NCBI RefSeq assembly: GCF_000350165.1
Contig: NZ_CAUI01000015.1
Coordinates: forward strand, 371,849-435,848
Source of the DNA: Halanaerobium saccharolyticum subsp. saccharolyticum DSM 6643
GTDB lineage: Bacteria; Bacillota; Halanaerobiia; Halanaerobiales; Halanaerobiaceae
Reading direction: 5' to 3'
Length of the DNA stretch: 64,000 nucleotides
Below, piece after piece: positions 8,820-17,068 of this stretch. The notes beneath the pieces are model-generated. The model was not told the DNA's origin. It ran no database searches and was given only the letters and a program-made list of their open reading frames with translations. The translations under genes were made by a program, and so were the position numbers. Position 1 is the first letter of the stretch; every line of letters begins with the position of its first letter.

Positions 8820-11045
8820 TTATAACATTTTATAGGGATCCACATCAATACGAATTTCGACTGAATCATTATTATTTGCTTCCATAAACTTTTTTTCTAT
8901 CAGCTGAATTATATATTCACGATTTCTCATAGATTTAAACTTTAAAATAATCTGCCTTCTATACTTTTTCCTTATTTTACTTAAAGGGGCCGGTGCTTCC
9001 CCTAATTTTTCTAAATAATTATCACTATATTGTTCTAAAAAATGGGATAATTTACGACTTATTTCAGCTGTTTGCTTTTCATTTTCGGAACTGATTATAA
9101 TATTTAATAAACGGCAAAAAGGAGGATAATTTCTTTTCTCTCTAATTGAAATTTCCTGTTCATAAAAAGAATTATCTTGATCATTCAAAGCAGCTTTTAT
9201 ACTATAATGTTCCGGCTCATAAGTCTGCACTAAAAATTCACTTTCACAACTATTGCTAAGTAATGATTTTAACTGATTTAAAAGAAAATAATTATTCTCA
9301 GCTGCCCTAAAATTAGAACTGTTAAGCGCTGTATCAGCAGAAATAACAGCTGCAAATTTTAAATTAGCATAGAATTGATTTTTAATTAATATTGAAGTTC
9401 CTACTAAAATATCAATGTCCCCATTCTTAAATGCATTAAGTCGTTTTTTTTGTTCATTTTCTTTTAAATCTCCATCGACTCGAACAATTACTGAATTCGA
9501 ATATATTTTATTAAGTTCTTCAATTATTTTTTCAGTGCCAACTCCTGCTTGAGATATAAAAGCACTACCACATTCTGGACATTTATCTGGCATTTGTTTC
9601 TTTAATCCACAATAATGACAACTCAATTCATCTTTTTGATTATGATATTTTAAAGAAATATCACAGTTATCACACTTAATTACATGCCCACATTTTCTAC
9701 AAATTACATAATTAGACATTCCTAATCTATTTAAGAATAATAAAATTTTATTATTTTTTTCTAAATGATCAGAGATTTTTTGTTTTAAATTTTTACTCAA
9801 ATCACCTAAGTTACCTTTTTCAACTTCTTTTTTCATATCTATTACTTCACTTTTTATATTGCTTTTTTTAGAATTTAAATAAATCTGATTATATTTGCCT
9901 TTAGCAGCAAGTTTTTTACTTTCCAGAGATGGAAAAGGTGATTCTAGAACTAAAAGATCATTTTTATTTTGTAATCTCCTGACAGCAATTTGCCGGGCAT
10001 GATATAAAGGATGTTCCTGTTCTTTGTAGCATTCATTATTCTCTTCCATTAAAATAATTGCGTCTAATTTAGAAAAAGGCGCAAAAACTGCTGATCTTGC
10101 ACCAACTGCAATTTGAACTTCTCCCTTTCGAATTTGCTGCCATTGATCAAAGCGTTCACCTTGAGAGAGCTGACTGTGTAAAAAAGCTATCCCATCAGCA
10201 AAATAACTGTCCAGCTGCTCTAAAAAAACAAAGTCTTTTTCCACCTCAGGAATAAGTAAAATAATATTTTTATTCTGCTCTACTAGTTTTTCTAAAAGCT
10301 TTATAATAAAATTATACCTCTTAGAAGAATTATTTGTTGTTAAAAGATAACTATTTTTACCCGAATCAAAGTTTATAATTTTTTGCAAAAGCATTTTGTC
10401 TTCTTTTGAAATTTCAAAATCAGTATTAATTTCCGCTTCTAATTGATTATTTATTTTTGGTACTCTACTTTGATAATTATTATATAAAATAATTAAATTT
10501 TTGTCTATTAAACGGTAAACAGTTTGACGAGATGTGTCAGCAAAAGAAGTTACTGTTTTTAACTTATTTTGCTGCTCAATATTATCCAGTAAGTATTTTA
10601 AAATTAAATATTGTTTTGGGGCTCTATTTTTTAATTTTTGCAGCTCATTATTAAAATCATCAATTTCGTTATTTAACTTTAAATACTCAACCTGTTTCTT
10701 TTTAATCTTTTTATCAATTATGCCTGGTGGCAAAGCTGATTTTATAACCTGGGGCAGATAAGCATGATAATAACTTGCAGTCCAATAAAATAGATTTAAT
10801 AATTCATTATCAAAAAAACTTTCTTGATAATAAATGGTCTCAATTTCTTTAAGTTTAGAAATTTCAAGGTCAGAATCAGCATTAATTTGAGTTACAAAAG
10901 CAGAAATTTTTCTCCGCCCAAAAGGGACTTTGACAATTTGCCCAACTTTTATCATAGATTTAAATCTATCTGGAAGTAAATAATCAAATTCTTTATTTAG
11001 TTTTTTTAAAGGTAGATCAACAACTACTTTTATTATTTTATTCAT
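8820..11045 (-). CDS. priA: PriA-like primosomal protein with degenerate helicase motifs
   Basis: By position and overall sequence this is PriA, which reloads the replicative helicase at stalled forks. The 741 residues align end to end with the family: N-terminal DNA-binding region, GARSAVFAPF (315-324), and eight zinc cysteines (C449, C452, C458, C461, C476, C479, C489, C492). The ATPase motifs are lost. The Walker A region reads TTNNSSKRYN (about 236-245) instead of GxTGSGKTE, DEEH is MEEN (333-336), GSATPS is ESPFPS, and the GRAGR motif is KSLLSNS (about 593-599). I infer a protein without helicase activity that may still act as a primosome scaffold, as proposed for helicase-lacking PriA of actinobacteria and Deinococcus. 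It is intact, not frameshifted. Confidence 0.9.
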   Translation of the reverse strand: MNKIIKVVVDLPLKKLNKEFDYLLPDRFKSMIKVGQIVKVPFGRRKISAFVTQINADSDLEISKLKEIETIYYQESFFDNELLNLFYWTASYYHAYLPQVIKSALPPGIIDKKIKKKQVEYLKLNNEIDDFNNELQKLKNRAPKQYLILKYLLDNIEQQNKLKTVTSFADTSRQTVYRLIDKNLIILYNNYQSRVPKINNQLEAEINTDFEISKEDKMLLQKIINFDSGKNSYLLTTNNSSKRYNFIIKLLEKLVEQNKNIILLIPEVEKDFVFLEQLDSYFADGIAFLHSQLSQGERFDQWQQIRKGEVQIAVGARSAVFAPFSKLDAIILMEENNECYKEQEHPLYHARQIAVRRLQNKNDLLVLESPFPSLESKKLAAKGKYNQIYLNSKKSNIKSEVIDMKKEVEKGNLGDLSKNLKQKISDHLEKNNKILLFLNRLGMSNYVICRKCGHVIKCDNCDISLKYHNQKDELSCHYCGLKKQMPDKCPECGSAFISQAGVGTEKIIEELNKIYSNSVIVRVDGDLKENEQKKRLNAFKNGDIDILVGTSILIKNQFYANLKFAAVISADTALNSSNFRAAENNYFLLNQLKSLLSNSCESEFLVQTYEPEHYSIKAALNDQDNSFYEQEISIREKRNYPPFCRLLNIIISSENEKQTAEISRKLSHFLEQYSDNYLEKLGEAPAPLSKIRKKYRRQIILKFKSMRNREYIIQLIEKKFMEANNNDSVEIRIDVDPYKML

Positions 11046-11080
11046 AGAATTTCCCTTCCAAATAATTAATTAAAACATAC

Positions 11081-11113
11081 TAAATAGTAAATAAATAGTA
11101 AATAAATAGTAAA
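11081..11113. repeat. three perfect 11-bp tandem repeats upstream of priA
   Basis: TAAATAGTAAA occurs three times without gap or mismatch, 36-68 bases upstream of the priA start and downstream of the metK terminator. 11 bp is about one helical turn, so the repeats would face the same side of the DNA. Chance slippage in an AT-rich spacer is equally possible. Confidence 0.85.
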
Positions 11114-11155
11114 AGTTAAATTTACTTAAGATAATTTATATTATTTTATTAAATG

Positions 11156-11183
11156 TTAAAAGCCGAAGGTAAAAACCTTCGGC
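11156..11183 (-). terminator. intrinsic terminator of metK
   Basis: On the - strand, a perfect 8-bp GC-rich stem GCCGAAGG/CCTTCGGC with a 6-base loop is followed by TTTT. It lies about 30 bases after the metK stop and before priA, separating the two transcripts. Confidence 0.9.
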
Positions 11184-11212
11184 AGCTTAATCAAATAATT
11201 ATCAATTATTCT

Positions 11213-12397
11213 TTATTCTAAACCAGCTTCTTTTCTTAATTTATCAGCTCTATCAGTATTTTCCCATGGCAGTTCTAGATCATGACGACCAAAATGACCA
11301 TAAGCAGCTACCTGCTTATAAATAGGTTTTTGTAATTCTAAATTTTTAATTATCTGGGCTGGCCTTAAATCAAATTCTTCTTTGATAATTTTTTCTAATT
11401 TATTTTCATCTATAATCGAAGTACCAAAAGTGTCAATCATTACAGATAAAGGTTTTGCGACTCCTATTGCATAAGCAATCTGGACTTCACATTTATCAGC
11501 TAGTTCTGCTGCAACTATGTTTTTGGCAATATAACGGGCTGCATAAGAAGCAGAACGGTCAACTTTAGTTGGGTCTTTCCCGGAAAAAGCTCCTCCACCA
11601 TGATGAGCAGTACCTCCATATGTATCTACAATAATTTTTCTACCTGTTAAACCTGTATCTCCATTTGGACCCCCAATAACAAAACGTCCAGTTGGGTTGA
11701 CTAAGATTTCAGTATCTTCTCTTAATAAACTATCATCAATTATTTCTTTAATTACATGTTTAGTAATATCTGCTTTAATTTGTTTTTGAGTGACTTTTGG
11801 ATGATGCTGAGAAGATATTAAAATTTTATCAACATAAACAGGTTTTCCATCTTCATAAGCAATAGTAACCTGAGTTTTTCCATCAGGACGAAGATATTTC
11901 AATGGTCCATTTTTTCTGACTTCTGCCAGTTGGCGAGCTAACTTATGTGCAAGCATGATTGGCAGCGGCATTAATTCTTCAGTTTCATTTGATGCATAAC
12001 CAAACATTAAACCTTGATCACCAGCACCTAAATCAGAATTAGATTCTCCCTCTTTTTCTTCTAAAGCATGATCTACACCAAGAGCAATATCACCAGATTG
12101 TTCATCAATAGCTGTTAAAACAGCACAAGTTTCTCCATCAAAACCATATTTAGCCCTAGTATAACCAATTTCTTTAACTGTTTCTCTTGCAATTTTCTTT
12201 AAATCAACATAACAGGAGGTACTAATTTCTCCTGCAATCAATATTAAACCTGTTGTTACCATTGTTTCACAGGCAACTCTTGCATCAGGATCTTTTTCAA
12301 TAATTGCATCTAAAACAGCATCAGAAATTTGATCAGCAACTTTGTCGGGATGACCTTCAGTTACAGATTCTGAGCTAAATAAATATTTCCGTGTCAT
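11213..12397 (-). CDS. metK: S-adenosylmethionine synthetase
   Basis: Makes SAM from methionine and ATP. The protein begins [19 protein letters not shown], carries [12 protein letters not shown] and [16 protein letters not shown], and has normal length (394). The start is set at 12397: AAAGGTGAT ends 4 bases before this ATG, whereas the ATG at 12412 lies within the ribosome-site region. The gene has its own promoter (12471-12499), about 67 bases of leader and its own terminator, so it is a single-gene unit inserted between lgt and priA. Confidence 0.98.
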   Translation of the reverse strand: MTRKYLFSSESVTEGHPDKVADQISDAVLDAIIEKDPDARVACETMVTTGLILIAGEISTSCYVDLKKIARETVKEIGYTRAKYGFDGETCAVLTAIDEQSGDIALGVDHALEEKEGESNSDLGAGDQGLMFGYASNETEELMPLPIMLAHKLARQLAEVRKNGPLKYLRPDGKTQVTIAYEDGKPVYVDKILISSQHHPKVTQKQIKADITKHVIKEIIDDSLLREDTEILVNPTGRFVIGGPNGDTGLTGRKIIVDTYGGTAHHGGGAFSGKDPTKVDRSASYAARYIAKNIVAAELADKCEVQIAYAIGVAKPLSVMIDTFGTSIIDENKLEKIIKEEFDLRPAQIIKNLELQKPIYKQVAAYGHFGRHDLELPWENTDRADKLRKEAGLE

Positions 12398-12470
12398 AAT
12401 ATCACCTTTCATCTATAAACATATTCTTATCTGAAAATTTAATATCATTTATTTTCAACTTAATAAATTT

Positions 12471-12499
12471 AGTTTAGCATATAAAGTGTATACTGTCAA
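12471..12499 (-). promoter_or_regulatory. sigma-A-type promoter of metK
   Basis: On the - strand, a perfect -35 TTGACA, a 17-base spacer and -10 TAAACT. Expected start of transcription is near 12464, giving a leader of about 67 bases, too short for a SAM riboswitch. Confidence 0.8.
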
Positions 12500-12505
12500 T
12501 TTACT

Positions 12506-13294
12506 CTACTCTTCAATTTTTTTAATTTTTCTAATATAATAAAGTAGAGAAAATCCAGCTATTATCATTAAAATGCTGATTAATTTTGCAACTTGAATTT
12601 CTCCAGCAATTAATAAACTATCTGTTCTCTGTTCTTCTATAAAAAATCTAAAAAGTGAATATAAAATGAGATAAAAAGAAAACACTTCTCCATCTCTTTT
12701 TCTCCTGGAATTTAAATAAAAGCTTAAAAAGATAAATAACAAAAAATTTGCAGCTGATTCATAAAAAAATGTTGCTTCTCGATAAGCACCCTCAATAAAC
12801 ATCTGTTTTTTTATGAATTCTGGAAAGAATTTATAATAACTTTCATTTACAACTTGACCATATGCTTCTTGATTAATGAAATTACCCCAGCGACCTAATG
12901 CTTGAGAAAATGCTGTTAATGGAGCTAAATAATCAATAGCTTTAAAAAATTTTTTATTTCTTTTTTTAGTCAGAAAAAAGAGAACTGCAATTCCCATCAA
13001 CAGTCCTCCATGAATTGCAAGCCCACCCTCATGAATAGCTAAAATTTTAAAAGGTCTGTTAATATAATAATCAAAATTAAAAAGAACATAATAGATTCTA
13101 GCCGCTATAATACCTAAAGGTAAAGCCAAAATTATATAATCTAAAAAAAATTCAAAATCAAATTCCTTCTCTTTTTTTAGAAGATAATTTAATAGTATCA
13201 GTGAAATAATAATTGCTGATACTATTAAAAATCCATACCATCTTATCTCCCAAGAAAAAACTCTTATCATGACTGGATCAATAATTTTAATCAC
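12506..13294 (-). CDS. lgt: prolipoprotein diacylglyceryl transferase
   Basis: Transfers diacylglycerol to the lipobox cysteine of prolipoproteins in the inner membrane. The 262 residues are mostly membrane helices (about seven), with the signature GRWGNFINQEAYG in the middle and REATFFYES after it. It starts 6 bases after the dppC stop, so it is probably co-transcribed with the peptide transporter; its pathway partner lspA lies 14 kb away. Confidence 0.96.
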   Translation of the reverse strand: MIKIIDPVMIRVFSWEIRWYGFLIVSAIIISLILLNYLLKKEKEFDFEFFLDYIILALPLGIIAARIYYVLFNFDYYINRPFKILAIHEGGLAIHGGLLMGIAVLFFLTKKRNKKFFKAIDYLAPLTAFSQALGRWGNFINQEAYGQVVNESYYKFFPEFIKKQMFIEGAYREATFFYESAANFLLFIFLSFYLNSRRKRDGEVFSFYLILYSLFRFFIEEQRTDSLLIAGEIQVAKLISILMIIAGFSLLYYIRKIKKIEE

Positions 13295-13300
13295 CCTATT

Positions 13301-14182
13301 TTAAACATTTTTCATCTTAGGATCAAGTGCATCTCTTAAACCATCACCTAAAAGATTAAATCCTAAAACACCAAAAATGATAGCTAAGCCAGGGAAAGTT
13401 GCAACCCAAGGAGCTCTTTGAAGAGAAGCTCTAGCATCACTCAACATTGCTCCCCATTCTGGAGAAGGTGGCTGAGCCCCCAAGCCTAAGAAACTTAAAG
13501 CTGCAGCTTCTAAAATAGCAGTTGCAATACTTAAAGTAGTCTGAACAATTAAAGGTGCCATCGCATTCGGCAATAAATGCTTAAAGATTATTCTGAAATC
13601 TCCAGCACCTAGAGCTCTAGCCGCACTAATGTATTCACTTTCTTTAATTGATAAAACTGATGATCTTACAATCCTGGCAAAACGTGGAACATTTATAATC
13701 CCGATTGCCAACATAGCATTTTTCAACTGCGGTCCTAAAATGGCCACTATACCTATCGCCAATAATATACTTGGAAAAGCAAGCATAATGTCCATAAAAC
13801 GCATAATCACCATGTCAAGTTTACCACCATAATAACCGGCCAAAAGTCCAAAACTCACTCCAAATACCAAAGCAAAAGCTACTGAAACTAAACCGACCTG
13901 AATTGAAATTCTTGATCCATAAATTATTCTACTTAATATATCCCTGCCCATTTCATCTGTACCTAATAAGTGTTCTGCTGATGGTGCCTTATATCTTGTT
14001 ATAATATTTTGTTTAAATGGATCATAAGGTGCTAAGACTGGTGCAAATATTGCTACCAATATTAAAAATATAATAATTCCTAAACCGGCAATACCAATTT
14101 TGCTTTTTAATAATCTACGCCAGGCTTCAAACCAGGGATTTGTATTTTTTTTCATTATATTCTTCTTTTTAATATCTGACAT
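13301..14182 (-). CDS. dppC: peptide ABC transporter permease, DppC type
   Basis: Inner-membrane channel subunit of a dipeptide/oligopeptide importer. A hydrophilic N-terminus is followed by a first helix (KIGIAGLGIIIFLILVAIF), the conserved LGTDEMGRDILSRIIYGSR and the ATPase-docking EAA loop EAAALSFLGLGAQPPSPEWG. I choose the ATG at 14182 because AGGAGAGGAGT lies 7 bases ahead; a start at 14206 would overlap dppB. No cognate ATPase genes (dppD/F) are nearby. Confidence 0.92.
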   Translation of the reverse strand: MSDIKKKNIMKKNTNPWFEAWRRLLKSKIGIAGLGIIIFLILVAIFAPVLAPYDPFKQNIITRYKAPSAEHLLGTDEMGRDILSRIIYGSRISIQVGLVSVAFALVFGVSFGLLAGYYGGKLDMVIMRFMDIMLAFPSILLAIGIVAILGPQLKNAMLAIGIINVPRFARIVRSSVLSIKESEYISAARALGAGDFRIIFKHLLPNAMAPLIVQTTLSIATAILEAAALSFLGLGAQPPSPEWGAMLSDARASLQRAPWVATFPGLAIIFGVLGFNLLGDGLRDALDPKMKNV

Positions 14183-14198
14183 CTGCTGTACTCCTCTC

Positions 14199-15203
14199 CT
14201 ACTCATACTGAATCCGTGGATCTACTAAAGCATATGATAGATCGACAATCAAATTCACTATTACAAAAACTCCTGCAAAAAATAAGATTCCTCCCTGTAC
14301 TATTGGAAAGTCTCTAGCATATATTGCATCTACAAGGTACTTACCAAGACCAGGCCAAGAAAAAATTGTTTCAGTCATTACAGCTCCACCAAGTAGAACT
14401 CCAAACTGAAGTCCAACAACGGTAATAATTGGAACCATTGCATTTTTAAGTGCATGTTTGAAAATAACCATTTTTCTTTTTAGACCTTTAGCATAAGCAG
14501 TTCTTATATAATCTTTTTTCAATACCTCTAACATTGATGAACGTGTCATTCGAGCAATTATTGCCATCGGAATTGTCCCAAGTGCAACTGCTGGCAGAAA
14601 AAGATGATGTAAAACATCTTTTAAGGCAGTAAAGTTTAACTGAATAATACTATCTATAACATAAAGATTAGTCATAGGAATAAATTCGAGACCAACACCT
14701 ATTCTTGATGATGGTGGAAACCAACCTAATTCTACTGCAAAAAGCCAGATAAACATTAAGCCCAACCAAAAAATAGGCATTGAAACTCCCATTAAAGCTA
14801 TTAACATACTTAAATTATCAAACCAGGAGTTCTGATTAATTGAAGCAAAAATACCTGCCGGAACACCAACAAACACCGCAAAAACTATTGCAAAAAATGA
14901 CAGCTCTAAGGTGGCGGGGAATCGCTGCGATAACTCTTGACTAACAGGGTTATTACTCATTATTGAACGACCCAAATCACCTCTTAAAAGGTCTTTTACA
15001 TAACGCCAAAACTGTACTGGGAGTGGATCATTAAGTCCCATGTCTTCTCTCAATTTCGCTAACGCTTCGTCACTTGCTCTTTCACCCAGCATTGTTTGAG
15101 CAGGATCACCTGGAATCAAATGAACAATCAAAAAAACTATAACTGCTACTCCAATTAAAATAGGGATCAAGGCAAGTAATCTTTTTATTATATAATTAAA
15201 CAT
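14199..15203 (-). CDS. dppB: peptide ABC transporter permease, DppB type
   Basis: Second membrane channel subunit. The 334 residues start with MFNYIIKRLLALIPILIGV, contain HLIPGDPAQTMLG typical of DppB/OppB, and the EAA-type loop around LLGGAVMTETIFSWPGLG, with six predicted membrane helices. It follows dppA after a spacer containing a strong hairpin, and precedes dppC by 16 bases. Confidence 0.95.
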   Translation of the reverse strand: MFNYIIKRLLALIPILIGVAVIVFLIVHLIPGDPAQTMLGERASDEALAKLREDMGLNDPLPVQFWRYVKDLLRGDLGRSIMSNNPVSQELSQRFPATLELSFFAIVFAVFVGVPAGIFASINQNSWFDNLSMLIALMGVSMPIFWLGLMFIWLFAVELGWFPPSSRIGVGLEFIPMTNLYVIDSIIQLNFTALKDVLHHLFLPAVALGTIPMAIIARMTRSSMLEVLKKDYIRTAYAKGLKRKMVIFKHALKNAMVPIITVVGLQFGVLLGGAVMTETIFSWPGLGKYLVDAIYARDFPIVQGGILFFAGVFVIVNLIVDLSYALVDPRIQYE

Positions 15204-15232
15204 TTCTTAATTACACCTTCCTATTCAAAGTT

Positions 15233-15261
15233 AATCTGCGGCTTAAAATAAGCCGCAGATT
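15233..15261 (-). terminator. intercistronic hairpin between dppA and dppB
   Basis: A perfect 12-bp inverted repeat (arms 15233-15244 and 15250-15261, AATCTGCGGCTT) with a 5-base loop. No T-run follows on the - strand, so it is more likely an RNA-stabilising or partial-attenuation hairpin that lets dppA be expressed above dppB/C than a full terminator. Confidence 0.75.
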
Positions 15262-15296
15262 GGTTTTATGATTAATATTTTATTTACTCTAATTCT

Positions 15297-16859
15297 CTAT
15301 TCTTCCAACCATACTCTATGCAGCTTCTCTGTACCAGTTGGGTTAGGAATATAATTTTGTATATTATTTTTCAATGCAATTGGTGGTGTTGAATGAACTA
15401 AAGGTACCCAGGGAGCGTCTTCATGAATTATAACCTGAGCTTCCTTATAAAGTTCTACTCTTTTTTCCTGATCCATAGTTTTTTGTGCTTCAAGTAAAAT
15501 TTCAGACAGTTCATCATTTGCATATGCATTTCTATTGTTAGACTGATCTAAAAGCACATAAATAAAGTTATCTGGATCACCATTATCACCTGTCCAACCT
15601 AACATAAATGTTGGAGCTTCTCTCTTTTTAGTTTTATCTAAATAGGTACTCCAATCATAAGTAACCAGATTAGCATTTACACCAATTTCACTTAAATAAC
15701 TTTGAATAGCCTGACCAATGAATTTACCCTGTGGAATATATGGTCTTGGCACAGGTAAATACCAGAGATCAAATTCGAATCCATCTTCTAATCCTGCTTC
15801 TGCTAATAATTCTTTTGCTTTTTCTGGATTATATTCATAAGGTTCTATTTCATCATTATAACCCCAGATAGAAGGTGGCATTGGATTCTTAGCAGGTTCT
15901 GCTAAACCAGAATAAAATGCATCAATAATTGCCTGCTTATCAATTGCGTGGTTAAATGCTCTTCTAACTCTAACATCATCAAAAGGTTCTACATTAAAGT
16001 TCATAGAGAAGTAACCAACATTCATACTTGGTCTTAATGAAAGCTTAATTTCATCAGACTCTTTTACACTTTCAACATCTTCCGGACTTACTCCATCCAT
16101 CATATCGATTGTTCCAGCCTGTAATTCAAAGAATCGAGCTGAATTATCAGGAATTGAACGGAAAACAATTTCGTCTAAATAAGCACGTTCTCTCCAATAA
16201 TTTTCATTTGCTTTTAAGATAACTCTGTCTCCCTGACGCCATTCTTCTAAAGTATAAGCACCAGTTCCAACAGGATTTTTAAAATAATCTTCTCCATATT
16301 CTTTTACAGCTTCTGGACTGGAAATCCCGAAAGGAACCATAGCCAGATTATTTAAGAAAGGAGCCTGTTTTTCAGAAAGAATAAACTCTACTGTATATTC
16401 GTCTACTGCATTAACCTCCTGAATAATTCCTGGGAAACCCTGGAACATATAACTATAATAGGTGAATTCTCCACCAATATGGTAAGGATGATCTTCTAAA
16501 CGCCAGCGATCAAAATTCCATTTTACTGCTTCTGCATTAAAAGGATTTCCATCGTGGAATTCTACACCTTCACGTAAATAAAAAGTCCATGTTAATCCAT
16601 CTTCAGATACTTCCCAGTCAGTTGCCAGAGCTGGTTCTACTTCTGTACCACCTGGTGTGTAATCAACAAGTGTATCATAGATCTGCTGTGTTACTTTAAA
16701 TGATTCTCCATCAGTAACCTGAATCGGATCTAACCCTACTGTATCTCCTCCGCGACCAAAAACTAAAGTTCCACCCTGTTCTTGAGCCATTACTCCTGTA
16801 ACAAAAACCGACATAATCACTGCTAAAATAATAAAAGTTGTTAAAGTTATTTTTCTCAT
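15297..16859 (-). CDS. dppA: peptide ABC transporter substrate-binding protein (family 5)
   Basis: Extracytoplasmic binding protein for peptides or a similar ligand. The 520 residues begin with a signal peptide (MRKITLTTFIILAVIMSVFV...) with a likely signal peptidase I site after VMA; there is no lipobox cysteine. The mature part opens GGTLVFGRGGDTVGLDP and contains LRPSMNVGYFSMNF and RAFNHAIDKQAI, typical of the DppA/OppA family. A free binding protein rather than a lipoprotein suggests retention in a periplasm, hence an outer membrane (inference). Ligand not predictable; nickel or sugars are also possible in this family. Confidence 0.93.
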   Translation of the reverse strand: MRKITLTTFIILAVIMSVFVTGVMAQEQGGTLVFGRGGDTVGLDPIQVTDGESFKVTQQIYDTLVDYTPGGTEVEPALATDWEVSEDGLTWTFYLREGVEFHDGNPFNAEAVKWNFDRWRLEDHPYHIGGEFTYYSYMFQGFPGIIQEVNAVDEYTVEFILSEKQAPFLNNLAMVPFGISSPEAVKEYGEDYFKNPVGTGAYTLEEWRQGDRVILKANENYWRERAYLDEIVFRSIPDNSARFFELQAGTIDMMDGVSPEDVESVKESDEIKLSLRPSMNVGYFSMNFNVEPFDDVRVRRAFNHAIDKQAIIDAFYSGLAEPAKNPMPPSIWGYNDEIEPYEYNPEKAKELLAEAGLEDGFEFDLWYLPVPRPYIPQGKFIGQAIQSYLSEIGVNANLVTYDWSTYLDKTKKREAPTFMLGWTGDNGDPDNFIYVLLDQSNNRNAYANDELSEILLEAQKTMDQEKRVELYKEAQVIIHEDAPWVPLVHSTPPIALKNNIQNYIPNPTGTEKLHRVWLEE

Positions 16860-16920
16860 ACTATACTTCTTCCTCCTCTTTTTTATTTTTAATATTGAAT
16901 TTTTAATTTTCTATTCTAAA

Positions 16921-16929
16921 ATCACCTCC
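16921..16929 (-). promoter_or_regulatory. orphan Shine-Dalgarno sequence in the dppA leader
   Basis: GGAGGTGAT, a near-perfect match to the 16S rRNA 3' end, lies about 62 bases upstream of the dppA ATG, which has its own AGGAGG site. No start codon with an open frame follows it, so it is either a ribosome standby site or chance. Confidence 0.5.
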
Positions 16930-16977
16930 AAATATAAATTTAAATAATATTAACAAAATTAATTAAAACTTACTATA

Positions 16978-17006
16978 ATTATAATTTATTTTTTACATTA
17001 AGTCAA
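16978..17006 (-). promoter_or_regulatory. sigma-A-type promoter of dppABC-lgt
   Basis: On the - strand, -35 TTGACT, a 17-base spacer and a consensus -10 TATAAT. It lies 119 bases upstream of dppA, between coaBC and dppA, implying a separate transcript with a leader of about 110 bases. Confidence 0.85.
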
Positions 17007-17068
17007 TAAAGCACAATAATTTTATATCAAATTTAGAAAAAAATTCTTAATTTTATATTTTTTTATTC

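Noticed and set aside
8820..11045. PriA as a pseudogene
   Set aside because: No frameshift or stop, full length, all zinc cysteines kept, and placed normally in a tightly packed operon; selective motif loss fits functional change better than decay.
12398..12470. Possible SAM riboswitch before metK
   Set aside because: The leader between the predicted transcription start and the ATG is only about 67 bases, shows no kink-turn or SAM-I core, and has no terminator stem.
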